Part shown: one piece after another, positions 44,294-54,126 of the stretch
Numbering within the stretch: the first letter of the stretch is position 1
How the letters are laid out: each line of letters opens with the position of its first letter
Assembly (NCBI RefSeq): GCF_011193355.1
Contig: NZ_CP049780.1
Span: 4,291,085 to 4,355,084, forward strand
DNA length: 64,000 bases
From: Streptomyces sp. JB150
GTDB taxonomy: Bacteria > Actinomycetota > Actinomycetes > Streptomycetales > Streptomycetaceae
Direction of reading: 5' to 3'
The notes under the pieces: generated by a model
Told to the model about the DNA's origin: nothing
The model's input: the letters and a program-made list of their open reading frames with translations, nothing else
Database searches by the model: none
Position numbers and translations under genes: made by a program

Positions 44294-45610
44294 ATGAGCG
44301 AACTGCCCTATTCATACGAAGCGCCTGCCTCGCAGGCCCTGTTCGACCGTGCGGCGGCCGTCACGCCCGGCGGCGTGAACTCCCCGGTGCGCGCCTTCCG
44401 CGCCGTGGGCGGAACGCCCCGGTTCATGGTGTCCGGGAAGGGGGCCTGGCTCACGGACGCCGACGGGCGGGAGTACGTGGATCTCGTGTGCTCCTGGGGG
44501 CCCATGATCCTCGGGCACTCGCACCCCGAGGTCATCGCCGCCGTGCAGGAGGCCGTCGCCCGCGGCACGTCCTTCGGTACGCCGGGTGAGGGCGAGGTCG
44601 CGCTCGCCGAGGAGATCGTCGCCCGGGTCGCGCCCGTGGAGCAGGTGCGGCTGGTCTCCAGCGGTACCGAGGCCACCATGTCGGCCATCCGGCTCGCCCG
44701 CGGCTTCACCGGGCGGGCCAAGGTGATCAAGTTCGCCGGGTGCTACCACGGGCACGTCGACGCGCTGCTCGCCTCCGCCGGGTCCGGGCTCGCCACCTTC
44801 GCGCTGCCCGACACCCCCGGTGTGACCGGCGCGCAGGCCGGCGACACCATCGTGCTGCCGTACAACGACCTCGACGCCGTGCGGGCCGCCTTCCGGGCGC
44901 ACCCCGGCGAGATCGCCTGCGTGATCACCGAGGCCTCGCCCGGCAACATGGGCGTCGTCCCGCCGATGCCCGGCTTCAACCAGGGGCTGAAGGACGTCTG
45001 CGCCGAGAACGGCGCGCTGTTCGTCTCCGACGAGGTCATGACCGGGTTCCGCACCAGCCGCGCCGGGTGGTTCGGGATCGACGGTGTGGTCCCGGACCTG
45101 ATGACCTTCGGCAAGGTCATGGGCGGCGGGTTCCCGGCCGCGGCCTTCGGCGGCCGGGCCGACGTCATGGCGCACCTCGCGCCCGCCGGTCCCGTCTACC
45201 AGGCCGGCACCCTCTCCGGGAACCCGGTCGCCACCGCCGCCGGGCTGGCCCAGCTGCGGCTGCTCGACGACGCGGCGTACGCCAAGGTGAACGCCGTCTC
45301 GGAGCAGATCCAGGCGCTGGTCAGCGAGGCGCTGACGAAGGAGGGGGTCGCGCACACGCTGCAGAACGCCTCCAACATGTTCTCCGTCTTCTTCACCGAC
45401 CGCCCGGTCCGCGACTACGACGACGCCAAGGCGCAGGAGTCGTTCCGCTTCACCGCGTTCTTCCACGCGATGCTGGCGAACGGCGTCTACCTGCCGCCGT
45501 CCTCCTTCGAGTCCTGGTTCGTCTCCACCGCCCACGACGACCGGGCCCTCCAGAAGATCGCCGACGCTCTCCCGGCGGCGGCCCGCGCGGCCGCGGAGGC
45601 CACGGCATGA
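44294..45610 (+). CDS. hemL: Glutamate-1-semialdehyde 2,1-aminomutase
   Basis: Makes 5-aminolevulinate from glutamate-1-semialdehyde, a PLP-dependent step of the C5 heme pathway. The 438-residue protein begins at the family [11 protein letters not shown] and has the PLP lysine K274 in [11 protein letters not shown], plus S-S-G-T-E-A-T near 120 and D-E-V-M-T-G-F-R near 245. ATG 44294 has only a weak upstream CAGG. Its stop overlaps the next start by four bases (ATGA). It is the first gene rightward after the target gene and supplies the precursor used by hemB. Confidence 0.97.
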   Translation: MSELPYSYEAPASQALFDRAAAVTPGGVNSPVRAFRAVGGTPRFMVSGKGAWLTDADGREYVDLVCSWGPMILGHSHPEVIAAVQEAVARGTSFGTPGEGEVALAEEIVARVAPVEQVRLVSSGTEATMSAIRLARGFTGRAKVIKFAGCYHGHVDALLASAGSGLATFALPDTPGVTGAQAGDTIVLPYNDLDAVRAAFRAHPGEIACVITEASPGNMGVVPPMPGFNQGLKDVCAENGALFVSDEVMTGFRTSRAGWFGIDGVVPDLMTFGKVMGGGFPAAAFGGRADVMAHLAPAGPVYQAGTLSGNPVATAAGLAQLRLLDDAAYAKVNAVSEQIQALVSEALTKEGVAHTLQNASNMFSVFFTDRPVRDYDDAKAQESFRFTAFFHAMLANGVYLPPSSFESWFVSTAHDDRALQKIADALPAAARAAAEATA

Positions 45611-46293
45611 GCGCCGTAAGCCGGGACATCACCGTCGTCCACCTGATGCGGCACGGCGAGGTCGCGAACCCGGACGGCATCCTCTACGGGCGGCTGCCCG
45701 GGTACCACCTGTCCGACCTCGGGCGGCGGATGGCCGACCGGGTCGCCGAGCACCTGGCCTCCCGCGACATCGCCCACGTCGGCTCGTCGCCGCTGGAGCG
45801 CGCGCAGGAGACCGCGGCGCCGATCGCCAAGGCGCACGGCCTGGACGTCGCCACCGACGCCCGGCTGATCGAGGCCGACAACGTCTTCCAGGGCAAGACC
45901 TTCGGTGTCGGCGACGGCGCCCTGAAGCGGCCGGAGAACTGGAAGCACCTGGTCAACCCGTTCAAGCCGTCCTGGGGCGAGCCGTACATCGACCAGGTGG
46001 TGCGGATGATGGGCGCGCTGGACGCCGCCAAGGACGCGGCCCGCGGACGCGAGGCCGTGCTGGTCAGCCATCAGCTGCCGATCTGGATCGTGCGGTCGTA
46101 CGTCGAGCGGCGGCGGCTGTGGCACGACCCGCGCCGCCGGCAGTGCACCCTCGCCTCGCTGACGTCCTTCACCTACCAGGGCGACCGGATCGTCTCCGTG
46201 GGTTACAGCGAGCCCGCCATCGACCTGGTGCCCCCGCATCTGCGCGCCGGTGCCCGGCCGGTGAAGGGGCAGGACAAGGCGTTCGGGGCGTGA
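45607..46293 (+). CDS. Histidine phosphatase family protein
   Basis: A 228-residue phosphoglycerate-mutase-like phosphatase. L-M-R15-H16-G17-E is the catalytic motif, [10 protein letters not shown] near 58 binds phosphate, and V-S-H-Q-L-P near 158 gives the second histidine. It is coupled to hemL by an ATGA overlap and commonly sits between hemL and the cytochrome c maturation genes in Streptomyces. The physiological substrate is unknown; a small phosphorylated metabolite is likely. Confidence 0.92.
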   Translation: MSAVSRDITVVHLMRHGEVANPDGILYGRLPGYHLSDLGRRMADRVAEHLASRDIAHVGSSPLERAQETAAPIAKAHGLDVATDARLIEADNVFQGKTFGVGDGALKRPENWKHLVNPFKPSWGEPYIDQVVRMMGALDAAKDAARGREAVLVSHQLPIWIVRSYVERRRLWHDPRRRQCTLASLTSFTYQGDRIVSVGYSEPAIDLVPPHLRAGARPVKGQDKAFGA

Positions 46294-46430
46294 GGTGCAT
46301 ACGTCCGTAGTGCCGTGAAAGCCCCGCACGTCTGGTTTTTATGAAAAGAAGATGATTTCGGGGCAACCAACCCGTTCGTCGTGCCCTCTGTCCAGGTGGA
46401 CCAGCACAGAGCACAACGGACGGGGACGGC

Positions 46431-47675
46431 ATGCGTCACATCAGCCGCAGGGGAGCGATCGCACTCGGGGCGGGGACCGCCGCCGCGCTCGGGATCGCCG
46501 GGTGCGGAAACCCCACCCCTTCAGAGGACGTCGGTCACGCCGGTGGTTCCCCCGGGCGCAAGAACGGCGACGAGAAGCCGAGCCGGCCCCCGGCCCGGCC
46601 GCTCGGCGACGGCTCCACCGCCTACACCGGCAAGCAGCCCCACCAGCCCCCGGCGCCCGAGCCGCTGGAGCCGGGGCAGACCCCGCCGCAGTTCGTCGTC
46701 TTCTCCTGGGACGGCGCCGGCGAGGTCGGCAACGGGCTCTTCCCGCGCTTCCTCGACCTGGCGAAGGAACACGGCGCGCACATGACCTTCTTCCTCTCCG
46801 GGCTGTACCTGCTGCCCGAGTCGAAGAAGCGGCTCTACGACCCGCCGAACAACCCCCGCGGCGCCTCCGACATCGGCTACCTCACCGACGGCCACATCAA
46901 GGACACGCTGACGTACGTCCGCCGCGCCTGGCTGGAGGGGCACGAGATCGGCACCCACTTCAACGGCCACTTCTGCGGCGAGGGCCGCGGCTCGGTCGCG
47001 CACTGGACGCCGGCGCAGTGGCGCAGCGAGATCGACCAGGCCACGTCGTTCGTCAAGGAGTGGAAGACCAACACCGGGTGGACCGGGCTGCCGCCGCTGC
47101 CGTTCGACTACGACAAGGAACTGGTCGGCGGCCGTACGCCCTGTCTGCTCGGGCAGGACAACCTGCTGCCGACGGCGCGCGAGCTGGGCTGGCGCTATGA
47201 CGCGTCCTCGCCGGGCGGGCGCCAGGTCTGGCCGGTGAAGAGGCAGGGCATATGGGACCTCCCGCTGCAGCAGATACCTTTCCCCGGGCGCTCCTTCGAG
47301 GTCCTGTCCATGGACTACAACATGCTCGCCAACCAGTCCCTGAACTCCACGAACGCGCCCGCGCACCACCACCCGGCGTGGCGGGAGCAGTCGGCGCAGG
47401 CGTACATCCAGGGCTTCAGGCGGGCGTACGAGACAAATCGGGCACCGTTCTTCATCGGCAACCACTTCGAGCAGTGGAACGGCGGCATCTACATGGACGC
47501 CGTCGAGGAGGCGCTGACCCACATCGCGCGCGAGAAGGACAAGGGCGGGGACGTACGGCTGGTCTCCTTCCGGCAGTTCACGGACTGGCTCGACGTCCAG
47601 CGGCCCGAGGTGCTCGACAAGCTGCGCACCCTGGAGGTCGGGCAGGCGCCCGCCGGGGGCTGGAAGCGGCTCTGA
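46431..47675 (+). CDS. Tat-type lipoprotein with polysaccharide-deacetylase-like domain
   Basis: A 414-residue exported protein. The N-terminus S-R-R-G-A-I-A-L-G-A-G fits a twin-arginine signal and ends in a lipobox I-A-G-C (Cys24 or so). After a Pro-rich linker the domain begins F-V-V-F-S-W-D-G-A-G and has G-H-E-I-G-T-H-F-N-G-H, a NodB-like metal-binding His arrangement. The usual D-D of NodB is replaced by D-G, so deacetylase activity is not certain. The ATG at 46431 is the only start in the signal context. It is monocistronic, between the histidine phosphatase gene and the cytochrome c maturation genes. Confidence 0.82.
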   Translation: MRHISRRGAIALGAGTAAALGIAGCGNPTPSEDVGHAGGSPGRKNGDEKPSRPPARPLGDGSTAYTGKQPHQPPAPEPLEPGQTPPQFVVFSWDGAGEVGNGLFPRFLDLAKEHGAHMTFFLSGLYLLPESKKRLYDPPNNPRGASDIGYLTDGHIKDTLTYVRRAWLEGHEIGTHFNGHFCGEGRGSVAHWTPAQWRSEIDQATSFVKEWKTNTGWTGLPPLPFDYDKELVGGRTPCLLGQDNLLPTARELGWRYDASSPGGRQVWPVKRQGIWDLPLQQIPFPGRSFEVLSMDYNMLANQSLNSTNAPAHHHPAWREQSAQAYIQGFRRAYETNRAPFFIGNHFEQWNGGIYMDAVEEALTHIAREKDKGGDVRLVSFRQFTDWLDVQRPEVLDKLRTLEVGQAPAGGWKRL

Positions 47676-47763
47676 GGGCGCCCGGAAGCGGTTCTGAAAT
47701 GGGGGTTTCCGCCTGTAAGGGGGGTGCCCAAGATCCCCGGAACGGACATGCGAAACTTTTCAC

Positions 47764-48381
47764 ATGAGTGCCGCCAGCCGTACCCCCCTGCTCTTCGCCG
47801 GTGCCCTCGCCGCCGCGCTGGCGCTGTCCGCGTGCTCGTCCGGGGGAGGGACGTCGGGCGGCGGTGACACCAATCTGGTCACCGGCAAGTCGGGCATCGC
47901 GACGGCGGCGAAGGGCGAGCGCGCCAAGGCACCGGAGCTGTCCGGGAAGACCATCGACGGCAAGCGGCTCAGCACCGCCGACTACCGGGGCAAGGTCCTC
48001 GTCCTCAACTTCTGGGGCTCCTGGTGCGGTCCCTGCCGGCTCGAGGCGGAGAACTTCGAGAAGGTCCACAAGGACCTCAAGGACCAGGGCGTGCAGTTCG
48101 TCGGCATCAACACCCGCGACACCAGCACCACCCCCGCGCTCGCCTTCGAGGAGGAGCAGGGGATCACCTACCCGAGCCTGTACGACCCGACCGGCAAGCT
48201 CATGCTCCGGTTCGAGAAGGGCACGCTCAACCCGCAGCTGATCCCCTCCACCCTCGTCATCGACCGGGACGGCCGGATCGCGGCCCGCGCCCTGTCCGCG
48301 CTCAGCGAGGAGAAGCTGCGCGGCATGATCGAGCCGGTCCTGGCCGAAGGGCCGGGCGCGTCGGAGAAGTCGGGGAAGTGA
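47764..48381 (+). CDS. TlpA/ResA-like thiol-disulfide lipoprotein
   Basis: A 205-residue membrane-anchored thioredoxin-fold protein. Lipobox L-S-A-C (Cys24); active-site W-C88-G-P-C91 within N-F-W-G-S-W-C-G-P-C; cis-proline region I-P-S-T-L-V-I-D. It reduces the haem-binding cysteines of apocytochrome c outside the membrane, with electrons from CcdA. It is the first of four genes in one run: CcdA (1 bp gap), ResB and CcsB. No strong Shine-Dalgarno precedes the ATG. Confidence 0.93.
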   Translation: MSAASRTPLLFAGALAAALALSACSSGGGTSGGGDTNLVTGKSGIATAAKGERAKAPELSGKTIDGKRLSTADYRGKVLVLNFWGSWCGPCRLEAENFEKVHKDLKDQGVQFVGINTRDTSTTPALAFEEEQGITYPSLYDPTGKLMLRFEKGTLNPQLIPSTLVIDRDGRIAARALSALSEEKLRGMIEPVLAEGPGASEKSGK

Positions 48382-48382
48382 C

Positions 48383-49150
48383 GTGACCGTCACGCTCGCC
48401 GCGGCCACCGACCCCAACCAGACCGTGCTCAACGGGGCGCTGCTGCTCGCCCTGCCGATCGCCGTGCTGGGCGGGCTCGTCTCGTTCTTCTCGCCGTGCG
48501 TCCTGCCGCTGGTCCCCGGCTATCTGTCGTATGTGACCGGCGTCACCGGCACCGATCTCGCCGAGGCCCGGCGCGGCCGGATGGTCGCCGGCGCCTCGCT
48601 GTTCGTGCTCGGCTTCACCGCCGTCTTCGTCTCCGGCGGCGCGCTGTTCGGCTACTTCGGCGAGAGCCTGCGCGAGCAGCAGGAGACCCTGACCAGGGTG
48701 CTCGGCGTTCTCATGGTCCTCATGGGCGTGTTCTTCATGGGCCTGATGCCCTGGTTCACCCAGCGCGAGTTCCGCTTCCACAAGCGGCCGGTCGCGGGGC
48801 TGGCCGGGGCGCCGGTGCTCGGCGCGCTGTTCGGGATCGGCTGGACGCCCTGCATCGGCCCGACCCTCGCCTCCGCGCAGGCGCTCGCGATGCAGCAGGC
48901 CAGCGCCGGCCGCGGCGCCCTGCTCACCGTCGCCTACTGCCTGGGCCTCGGCCTGCCCTTCGTGCTCGCCGCGGTCGCCTTCCGCAAGGCCCTCGGCGCC
49001 TTCGGCTGGGTCAAGCGCCACTATGTGTGGGTGATGCGGGCCGGCGGCACGATGATGATCGCCACCGGTGTGCTGCTGCTGACCGGCGTGTGGGACCGCA
49101 TCATCCAGGAGATGCAGGTCTGGTCCAACGGCTTCACTGTGGGGATCTGA
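48383..49150 (+). CDS. ccdA: Cytochrome c biogenesis thiol transporter
   Basis: A 255-residue CcdA/DsbD-type membrane protein with six hydrophobic helices. The two conserved cysteines lie in S-P-C39-V-L-P-L and W-T-P-C157-I-G-P. It moves reducing power from cytoplasmic thioredoxin to the TlpA-like protein encoded just upstream. The GTG begins one base after the TlpA-like stop. The small size and helix order fit CcdA rather than full-length DsbD. Confidence 0.95.
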   Translation: MTVTLAAATDPNQTVLNGALLLALPIAVLGGLVSFFSPCVLPLVPGYLSYVTGVTGTDLAEARRGRMVAGASLFVLGFTAVFVSGGALFGYFGESLREQQETLTRVLGVLMVLMGVFFMGLMPWFTQREFRFHKRPVAGLAGAPVLGALFGIGWTPCIGPTLASAQALAMQQASAGRGALLTVAYCLGLGLPFVLAAVAFRKALGAFGWVKRHYVWVMRAGGTMMIATGVLLLTGVWDRIIQEMQVWSNGFTVGI

Positions 49151-49153
49151 TCC

Positions 49154-50884
49154 ATGAGCAAGACGACAACCAGCACCCCCGAAGGCCAGGACACCGGCCC
49201 GGAGACGGGCCAGGACGCCGGCCACGACCAGGACCTCGGCGCGGCCGGCTCGCAGCTGTCCACCGCGCCCCGCGAGGAGGCCCCGAACCTGCCCGCGCTG
49301 GGCGTGCTCGGCTGGCTGCGCTGGTTCTGGCGGCAGCTCACCTCCATGCGGGTCGCGCTGCTGCTGCTCCTGCTGCTGTCGCTGGCCGCGATCCCCGGCT
49401 CGCTGATCCCGCAGAACGGCATCGACGCCACCAAGGTCGAGGACTTCCGCGAGCGGCACACCACCCTCGCGCCGCTCTACGACAAGCTCGGCCTCTTCGA
49501 CGTCTACAGCTCGGTGTGGTTCTCCGCGATCTACATCCTGCTGTTCGTCTCCCTCATCGGCTGCATCGTCCCGCGCACCTGGCAGTTCGTGGGCCAGCTG
49601 CGCGGCCGGCCGCCGGCCGCCCCCAAGCGGCTGACCCGGCTGCCCGCGCACACCACCTGGCGCACCGAGGCGAAGCCCGAGGAGGTGCGCCGGGCCGCGC
49701 TCGCGCTGCTCGAGCAGCGCCGCTTCCGCGCTCATGTCGCCGGGGACGCGGTCGCCGCCGAGAAGGGCTATCTGCGCGAGGTCGGCAACCTCGCCTTCCA
49801 CATCGCGCTGATCGTCATGCTGGTCGCCTTCGGCTGGGGCCAGCTGTTCAAGTCCGAGGGCAACAAGCTGGTCGTGGAGGGCGACGGGTTCGCTAACACG
49901 CTGTCCCAGTACGACGACTTCAAGTCCGGCAGCCTCTTCCACAACGACGACCTGGTGCCGTTCAGCTTCGACCTGAAGAACTTCACCGGCACCTACGAGA
50001 CCTCCGGCCCCAACAAGGGCACCCCGCGCACCTACCAGGCCGAGCTGACCTACAGCGAGGGCGCCTACGGCAAGGAGCGCCGCACGACCGTCAAGGTCAA
50101 CGAGCCGCTGGAGATCGGCGACGCCAAGGTCTACCTGGTCAGCCACGGCTACGCGCCGGTCGTCACGGTCCGCGACGGACGGGGCAAGGTCGTCTACCGG
50201 GACGCCGTGCCGCTGCTGCCGCTGGACGGCAACGTCACCTCCTCCGGCGTCGTCAAGGTGATGGACGGCTACAAGGACGCCAAGGGCCGCAGCGAGCAGC
50301 TCGGCTTCAACCTGTTCTTCCTGCCGACCTACGGCGGCGGCACGATGCTGTCGCAGTTCCCGGCGCTGGTGAACCCGATGCTCGCGGTCTCCGCCTACCA
50401 CGGCGACCTGGGGGTGAACTCGGGCATCCCGCAGAGCGTGTACCAGCTCAACAAGAAGAACCTCAAGGAGTTCAAGGACGCCAAGGGCGAGCTGCTGAAG
50501 AAGCAGCTGAAGCCCGGCGACACCCTGACGCTGCCGGACGGCGCCGGCTCGATCACCTTCGAGCGGGAGGTCAGGGAGTGGGCCGGCTTCCAGGTCGTGC
50601 AGGAGCCGGGCGGCGGCTGGGCGCTCGCCGGCGCCGTCGTCGCGATCCTCGGCCTGTCCGCCTCCCTGTTCGTCCAGCGCCGACGGGTGTGGGTGCGGGC
50701 GACCGAGGGCCCGGACGGTGTCACCGTGGTGGAGATGGCCGGGCTCGGCCGCAGTGAGTCCGCCAAGGTGCCCGAGGAGCTGGGCGACCTCGCCGCGACC
50801 CTGTACGAGAAGGCACCGGGCGCGCCCGCTGCCGACGACCCCTCAGAATCCCCCGTACCTGCCGAAGGGTCTGACGACAAGTGA
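49154..50884 (+). CDS. resB: Cytochrome c biogenesis protein ResB
   Basis: A 576-residue ResB (Ccs1) protein. About 45 low-complexity residues precede W-L-R-W-F-W-R-Q-L-T-S-M-R-V-A-L and the first transmembrane helix. Further helices lie near 115-135 and 215-232, a large external domain runs to about 490, and the last helix is near 495. With CcsB it forms the system II haem-handling complex that attaches haem to apocytochrome c outside the membrane. The stop overlaps the start of ccsB (GTGA). Confidence 0.94.
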   Translation: MSKTTTSTPEGQDTGPETGQDAGHDQDLGAAGSQLSTAPREEAPNLPALGVLGWLRWFWRQLTSMRVALLLLLLLSLAAIPGSLIPQNGIDATKVEDFRERHTTLAPLYDKLGLFDVYSSVWFSAIYILLFVSLIGCIVPRTWQFVGQLRGRPPAAPKRLTRLPAHTTWRTEAKPEEVRRAALALLEQRRFRAHVAGDAVAAEKGYLREVGNLAFHIALIVMLVAFGWGQLFKSEGNKLVVEGDGFANTLSQYDDFKSGSLFHNDDLVPFSFDLKNFTGTYETSGPNKGTPRTYQAELTYSEGAYGKERRTTVKVNEPLEIGDAKVYLVSHGYAPVVTVRDGRGKVVYRDAVPLLPLDGNVTSSGVVKVMDGYKDAKGRSEQLGFNLFFLPTYGGGTMLSQFPALVNPMLAVSAYHGDLGVNSGIPQSVYQLNKKNLKEFKDAKGELLKKQLKPGDTLTLPDGAGSITFEREVREWAGFQVVQEPGGGWALAGAVVAILGLSASLFVQRRRVWVRATEGPDGVTVVEMAGLGRSESAKVPEELGDLAATLYEKAPGAPAADDPSESPVPAEGSDDK

Positions 50885-51990
50885 CTCTCGCCGCCGCGAC
50901 GAACGAAAATCTCGCGAGCCTCAGCAACGCGCTGATCTACTCCGCGATGGCCGTCTACACCCTGGCCTTCTTCGCGTACATCGCCGAATGGCTCTTCGGC
51001 AGCCGCAGCAAGGTGGCCCGCACCGCGGCCGCGCTCACCCCCGCCAAGGCGACGACGGCGGGCCCGGCCGTGACCGTGAAGAAGGGCGGCACCACGGCCG
51101 TGCTGGAGCGGCCGCGGGTCACCGTGCGGGCGCAGGCCGGGGCGCGGGACGTGCCGGACGGCCCCGGGGCGCACGGCGGCACCGAGAAGGGCGACCTCTA
51201 CGGCCGGATCGCCATCTCCCTCACCGTGCTCGCCTTCCTCATCGAGTTCGGCGGGGTGCTCGCGCGGGCTCTCTCGGTGGAGCGGGCGCCGTGGGGCAAC
51301 ATGTACGAGTTCAACATCACCTTCTCCACGGTGGCCGTCGGCACGTACCTCGCGCTGCTGGCGCTGAAGAAGAACGTCCGCTGGATCGGGCTCTTCCTGA
51401 TCACGACGGTCCTCCTCGATCTCGGCCTCGCCGTCACCGTCTTGTACACCGCCAGTGACCAGTTGGTTCCCGCCCTTCACTCGTACTGGCTGTACATCCA
51501 CGTCTCCACCGCGATCTTCTGCGGCGCGGTCTTCTACCTGGGCGCGGTCAGCACGGTCCTGTACCTCTTCCGCGACTCCTACGAGAACAAGCTGGCCGGC
51601 GGCGGCACGCCCGGCCGCTTCGCCTCCTCGGTGCTGGAGCGGCTGCCCGCCGCGGCCTCGCTGGACAAGTTCTCCTACCGGATCAACGCGGCGGCCTTCC
51701 CGCTGTGGACGTTCACGATCGTCGCGGGCGCCATCTGGGCGGGCGACGCGTGGGGCCGCTACTGGGGCTGGGACCCCAAGGAGGTCTGGTCCTTCATCAC
51801 CTGGGTCGCCTACGCCTGCTACCTGCACGCCCGCGCCACCGCCGGCTGGAAGGGCCGCAAGGCCGCCTACCTGGCGCTCGCCGCCTTCGGCTGCTGGCTG
51901 TTCAACTACTACGGCGTGAACATCTTCGTCTCCGGCAAGCACTCCTACGCCGACGTCGGCCTCGGGGCGCTCCAGGCCGTCGGGTTCTGA
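50881..51990 (+). CDS. ccsB: Cytochrome c biogenesis protein CcsB (haem-handling)
   Basis: A 369-residue multi-pass protein with the haem-binding WWD-type motif W-A-G-D-A-W-G-R-Y-W-G-W-D-P-K-E-V-W near residue 285 and conserved histidines in flanking helices. It carries haem to the external site with ResB. A variable Lys/Thr/Ala-rich loop lies near 45-100 after the first helix, as in other actinobacteria. The start overlaps the stop of resB, and the hairpin at 52009 ends the operon. Confidence 0.95.
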   Translation: MTLAAATNENLASLSNALIYSAMAVYTLAFFAYIAEWLFGSRSKVARTAAALTPAKATTAGPAVTVKKGGTTAVLERPRVTVRAQAGARDVPDGPGAHGGTEKGDLYGRIAISLTVLAFLIEFGGVLARALSVERAPWGNMYEFNITFSTVAVGTYLALLALKKNVRWIGLFLITTVLLDLGLAVTVLYTASDQLVPALHSYWLYIHVSTAIFCGAVFYLGAVSTVLYLFRDSYENKLAGGGTPGRFASSVLERLPAAASLDKFSYRINAAAFPLWTFTIVAGAIWAGDAWGRYWGWDPKEVWSFITWVAYACYLHARATAGWKGRKAAYLALAAFGCWLFNYYGVNIFVSGKHSYADVGLGALQAVGF

Positions 51991-52008
51991 CGCCCCGCGC
52001 TCCGCACC

Positions 52009-52046
52009 AGGCCGGTTCCCGTGCCCTGAGGCACGGGAACCGGCCT
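52009..52046. terminator. Strong hairpin after ccsB
   Basis: A perfect 17-bp stem (52009-52025 with 52030-52046) and a 4-nt loop CTGA, 19 bp beyond the ccsB stop. No T-run follows. It is the longest perfect inverted repeat noticed in the window. Confidence 0.85.
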
Positions 52047-52150
52047 GCGCCGTCCCGGAGCGGGACGTCCCGGGGCGGGCCGCCGCGGACGGGCGCGGCG
52101 GGCGTCCCCGACCGCGTGCGCGACCCCCGGCCAGGGGTCAGGCTGGTGTC

Positions 52151-52582
52151 ATGACCGGAAAGACCGGAGCGAAGGCCGGACCGGGGACCGGAGGCGTCGA
52201 GCAGGGCACCAGCCAGACCCACGGGAACACGCACATCCTGCACTTCCTGGTGCGGATCCCGCGGACCATGGAGTCGGTGTGGCCCGCGTTCTCCACCCCG
52301 GAGGGGCTGGCGGCCTGGTGGACCCCGGCCGACGTGCTGGAACCCCGGCTCGGCGGCGCGGTCACCCTGCGTGAGCTGGGGTCCGGCACGGTGACCGCCT
52401 GGGACGTGGACCGGGTCGCGGAGTACACGGTCGAGACCGCCGGGCGCATCCGCTTCCATCTGGAGCGGGACGGCGAGCAGGCCAGCGTGCTGCGCTTCAC
52501 GCACGAGTTCGAGGGCGAGAGGGAGTCGGAGTCCGGGTGGCGGGCCCGCTTCGAGCGGCTGCTCGCCGGCCTCGGGGCGTAG
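52151..52582 (+). CDS. SRPBCC/AHSA1-like protein
   Basis: A 143-residue protein of the START/Bet v1 fold used by AHSA1-type polyketide- or lipid-binding proteins. After 25 disordered residues come R-I-P-R-T-M-E-S-V-W-P-A-F-S-T-P-E-G-L-A-A-W-W, then alternating strands and a C-terminal helix (W-R-A-R-F-E-R-L-L-A-G-L). Its ligand is unknown. The start ATG 52151 follows a CAGGCTGG stretch with no clean Shine-Dalgarno. Stop codons of this and the next gene, convergent, are two bases apart. Confidence 0.8.
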   Translation: MTGKTGAKAGPGTGGVEQGTSQTHGNTHILHFLVRIPRTMESVWPAFSTPEGLAAWWTPADVLEPRLGGAVTLRELGSGTVTAWDVDRVAEYTVETAGRIRFHLERDGEQASVLRFTHEFEGERESESGWRARFERLLAGLGA

Positions 52583-52584
52583 GC

Positions 52585-54126
52585 CTACGACGGCGGCAGG
52601 CACTCCTTGCCCGGCGGCTTCCCCTCCGGCCAGGCGATCTCCACGAACCTCGCCCGCCCCCGCGGCGTCAGCTCCACGATCGGCACGGCCTTGTCGTACG
52701 GGTTGCCGTGCACGTCCAGGCAGATCCAGCCGCTGGCCCCGTTCACCCGCAGCGAGCCCTTGACCTGCGGCCACTGCAGTCCGACGTCGGTCAGCGGCGG
52801 GTCGGTCCGGCCGTCCGGAGTGGCCTCGCGGATGCCGTGCACGGCGAGCCGCATCGCGTCGTAGGCGATGATCAGCTGCCCGTCCTCCAGGTCGACCGGG
52901 CCGATCGGCCCGATGGGCTCGCCGCGGCTGCTCGCCAGCAGTCCGTTCAGTTTCCGGGTGTCGGCGGCCGAGCCGCCGCTGGCCACCCGGTCCTCGGCGA
53001 AGGTGTCGGGGTGGGCGAGGGCGGTGTAGCGCACGGAGAGGTTGCGCAGGGCGGCGCGGTCGAGGTCGTGGTCGCCGGTGAGGTAGGAGCCCTCGTCGCC
53101 GGTGAGGACGGTGAACCTGCGGTCCTGGCAGCCGCGCGCGCCGAGCGCGTTGACGAACTGCCGCAGCTGGGTGTGGCGGCCGGCGAAGAGGATGGTGTCG
53201 GTCTCCCGCGAGGTGTCGCACACCAGGTGGGTGATCTGCCGGAACGTGTTGGCCGTGGTGCCCTCCCGGCTGCGGTCGGCGGGCGGGGTGAAGGGCTGCG
53301 GCTCGTACGGCGAGCCCTCGATGAGCCGCGCGAACGACTCCTGGAGGGTGCGGGTGTACGGGTCGCCCGGCTTGTCGTAGACCAGCAGCGCCCGCCCCGC
53401 CGTCACCTTGGCGAAGGAGGCCAGCGCGCGGGCCTCGTCGGTGTTGGTGGGCGCGACCCGGGCGAGGCCGGGGAACGGGTCGGTGCCGTGCTGTCCGTTG
53501 GCGAGGTCGTCGGCGGTGATGGAGGAGCCGACCACCGGGATCCCGCGCCGGGTCAGCTCGCGCACGGCCTTCTTGGTGTGGTGGGTGCTCTGCCCGATGC
53601 CGGTGACCGCTCGCAGCCGCTCCGGTCCCCTCGCCAGGCGTTCCAGCTCGTCGACGGTGTGCTCCCAGTGCTCCCCGGTCGCGCCGGGGTTGGCGAACGC
53701 CAGCCGGATCGCCGGGGTCTGCCCGTTGGCGGAGTGGTTGGCCTGGTACTGCGCGAGGTAGGTGCCCTGGAGCTGGTGCAGGACGTGGTTGACGGTGTCG
53801 CGGTCGGTCGCGGTGAACGGCTCGAAGAGGGCGACGGTGACGTAGGAGCCCTCCTTGAGGGAACGGTTCTCCCGCTCGATCGCGGCGAGCGTCTCCCGCA
53901 GCCGGGGCTGCCCGAAGTCGTACGCCGTCGTGGCCACGCCCACGCACTCGCCACCGCCGTGGAGGCGTACGACACCGGGGGCGCAAGAGCGGTCCTCGCG
54001 GGTGAGCGCGCGGACGGCGAAGGCCAGCCCGGCCACCAGCGCGGCGGTCAGCAGCAGGGCGAGATACCGGCGCAGCGGGATCTCCCAGACGTGTTCGCGC
54101 AGCCGGCCCCATGATCCGCGTCGCAT
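52585..54126 (-). CDS. Membrane-anchored periplasmic-binding-like protein
   Basis: A 513-residue protein. After 18 basic residues comes one transmembrane helix (L-A-L-L-L-T-A-A-L-V-A-G-L-A-F-A-V), then an external domain with the type I periplasmic-binding pattern: V-A-L-F-E-P-F near 100, I-G-Q-S-T-H-H-T-K-K-A near 180, I-P-V-V-G-S-S-I-T-A-D near 205 and V-L-T-G-D-E-G near 340. Cysteines near 57, 65 and the C-terminus may pair. It lacks a lipobox, unlike ABC-transporter binding proteins, and no permease is nearby. Its start overlaps the stop of the STAND-like gene by one base, so the two work together, perhaps as an external sensor for the ATPase. Confidence 0.72.
   Translation of the reverse strand: MRRGSWGRLREHVWEIPLRRYLALLLTAALVAGLAFAVRALTREDRSCAPGVVRLHGGGECVGVATTAYDFGQPRLRETLAAIERENRSLKEGSYVTVALFEPFTATDRDTVNHVLHQLQGTYLAQYQANHSANGQTPAIRLAFANPGATGEHWEHTVDELERLARGPERLRAVTGIGQSTHHTKKAVRELTRRGIPVVGSSITADDLANGQHGTDPFPGLARVAPTNTDEARALASFAKVTAGRALLVYDKPGDPYTRTLQESFARLIEGSPYEPQPFTPPADRSREGTTANTFRQITHLVCDTSRETDTILFAGRHTQLRQFVNALGARGCQDRRFTVLTGDEGSYLTGDHDLDRAALRNLSVRYTALAHPDTFAEDRVASGGSAADTRKLNGLLASSRGEPIGPIGPVDLEDGQLIIAYDAMRLAVHGIREATPDGRTDPPLTDVGLQWPQVKGSLRVNGASGWICLDVHGNPYDKAVPIVELTPRGRARFVEIAWPEGKPPGKECLPPS

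Noticed and set aside
46330..46430. ECF-sigma promoter (GGGCAACC with a downstream CGTC) before the deacetylase-like gene
   Set aside because: The spacing between the two boxes is far too short for the usual 16-17 bp, so I did not annotate it.
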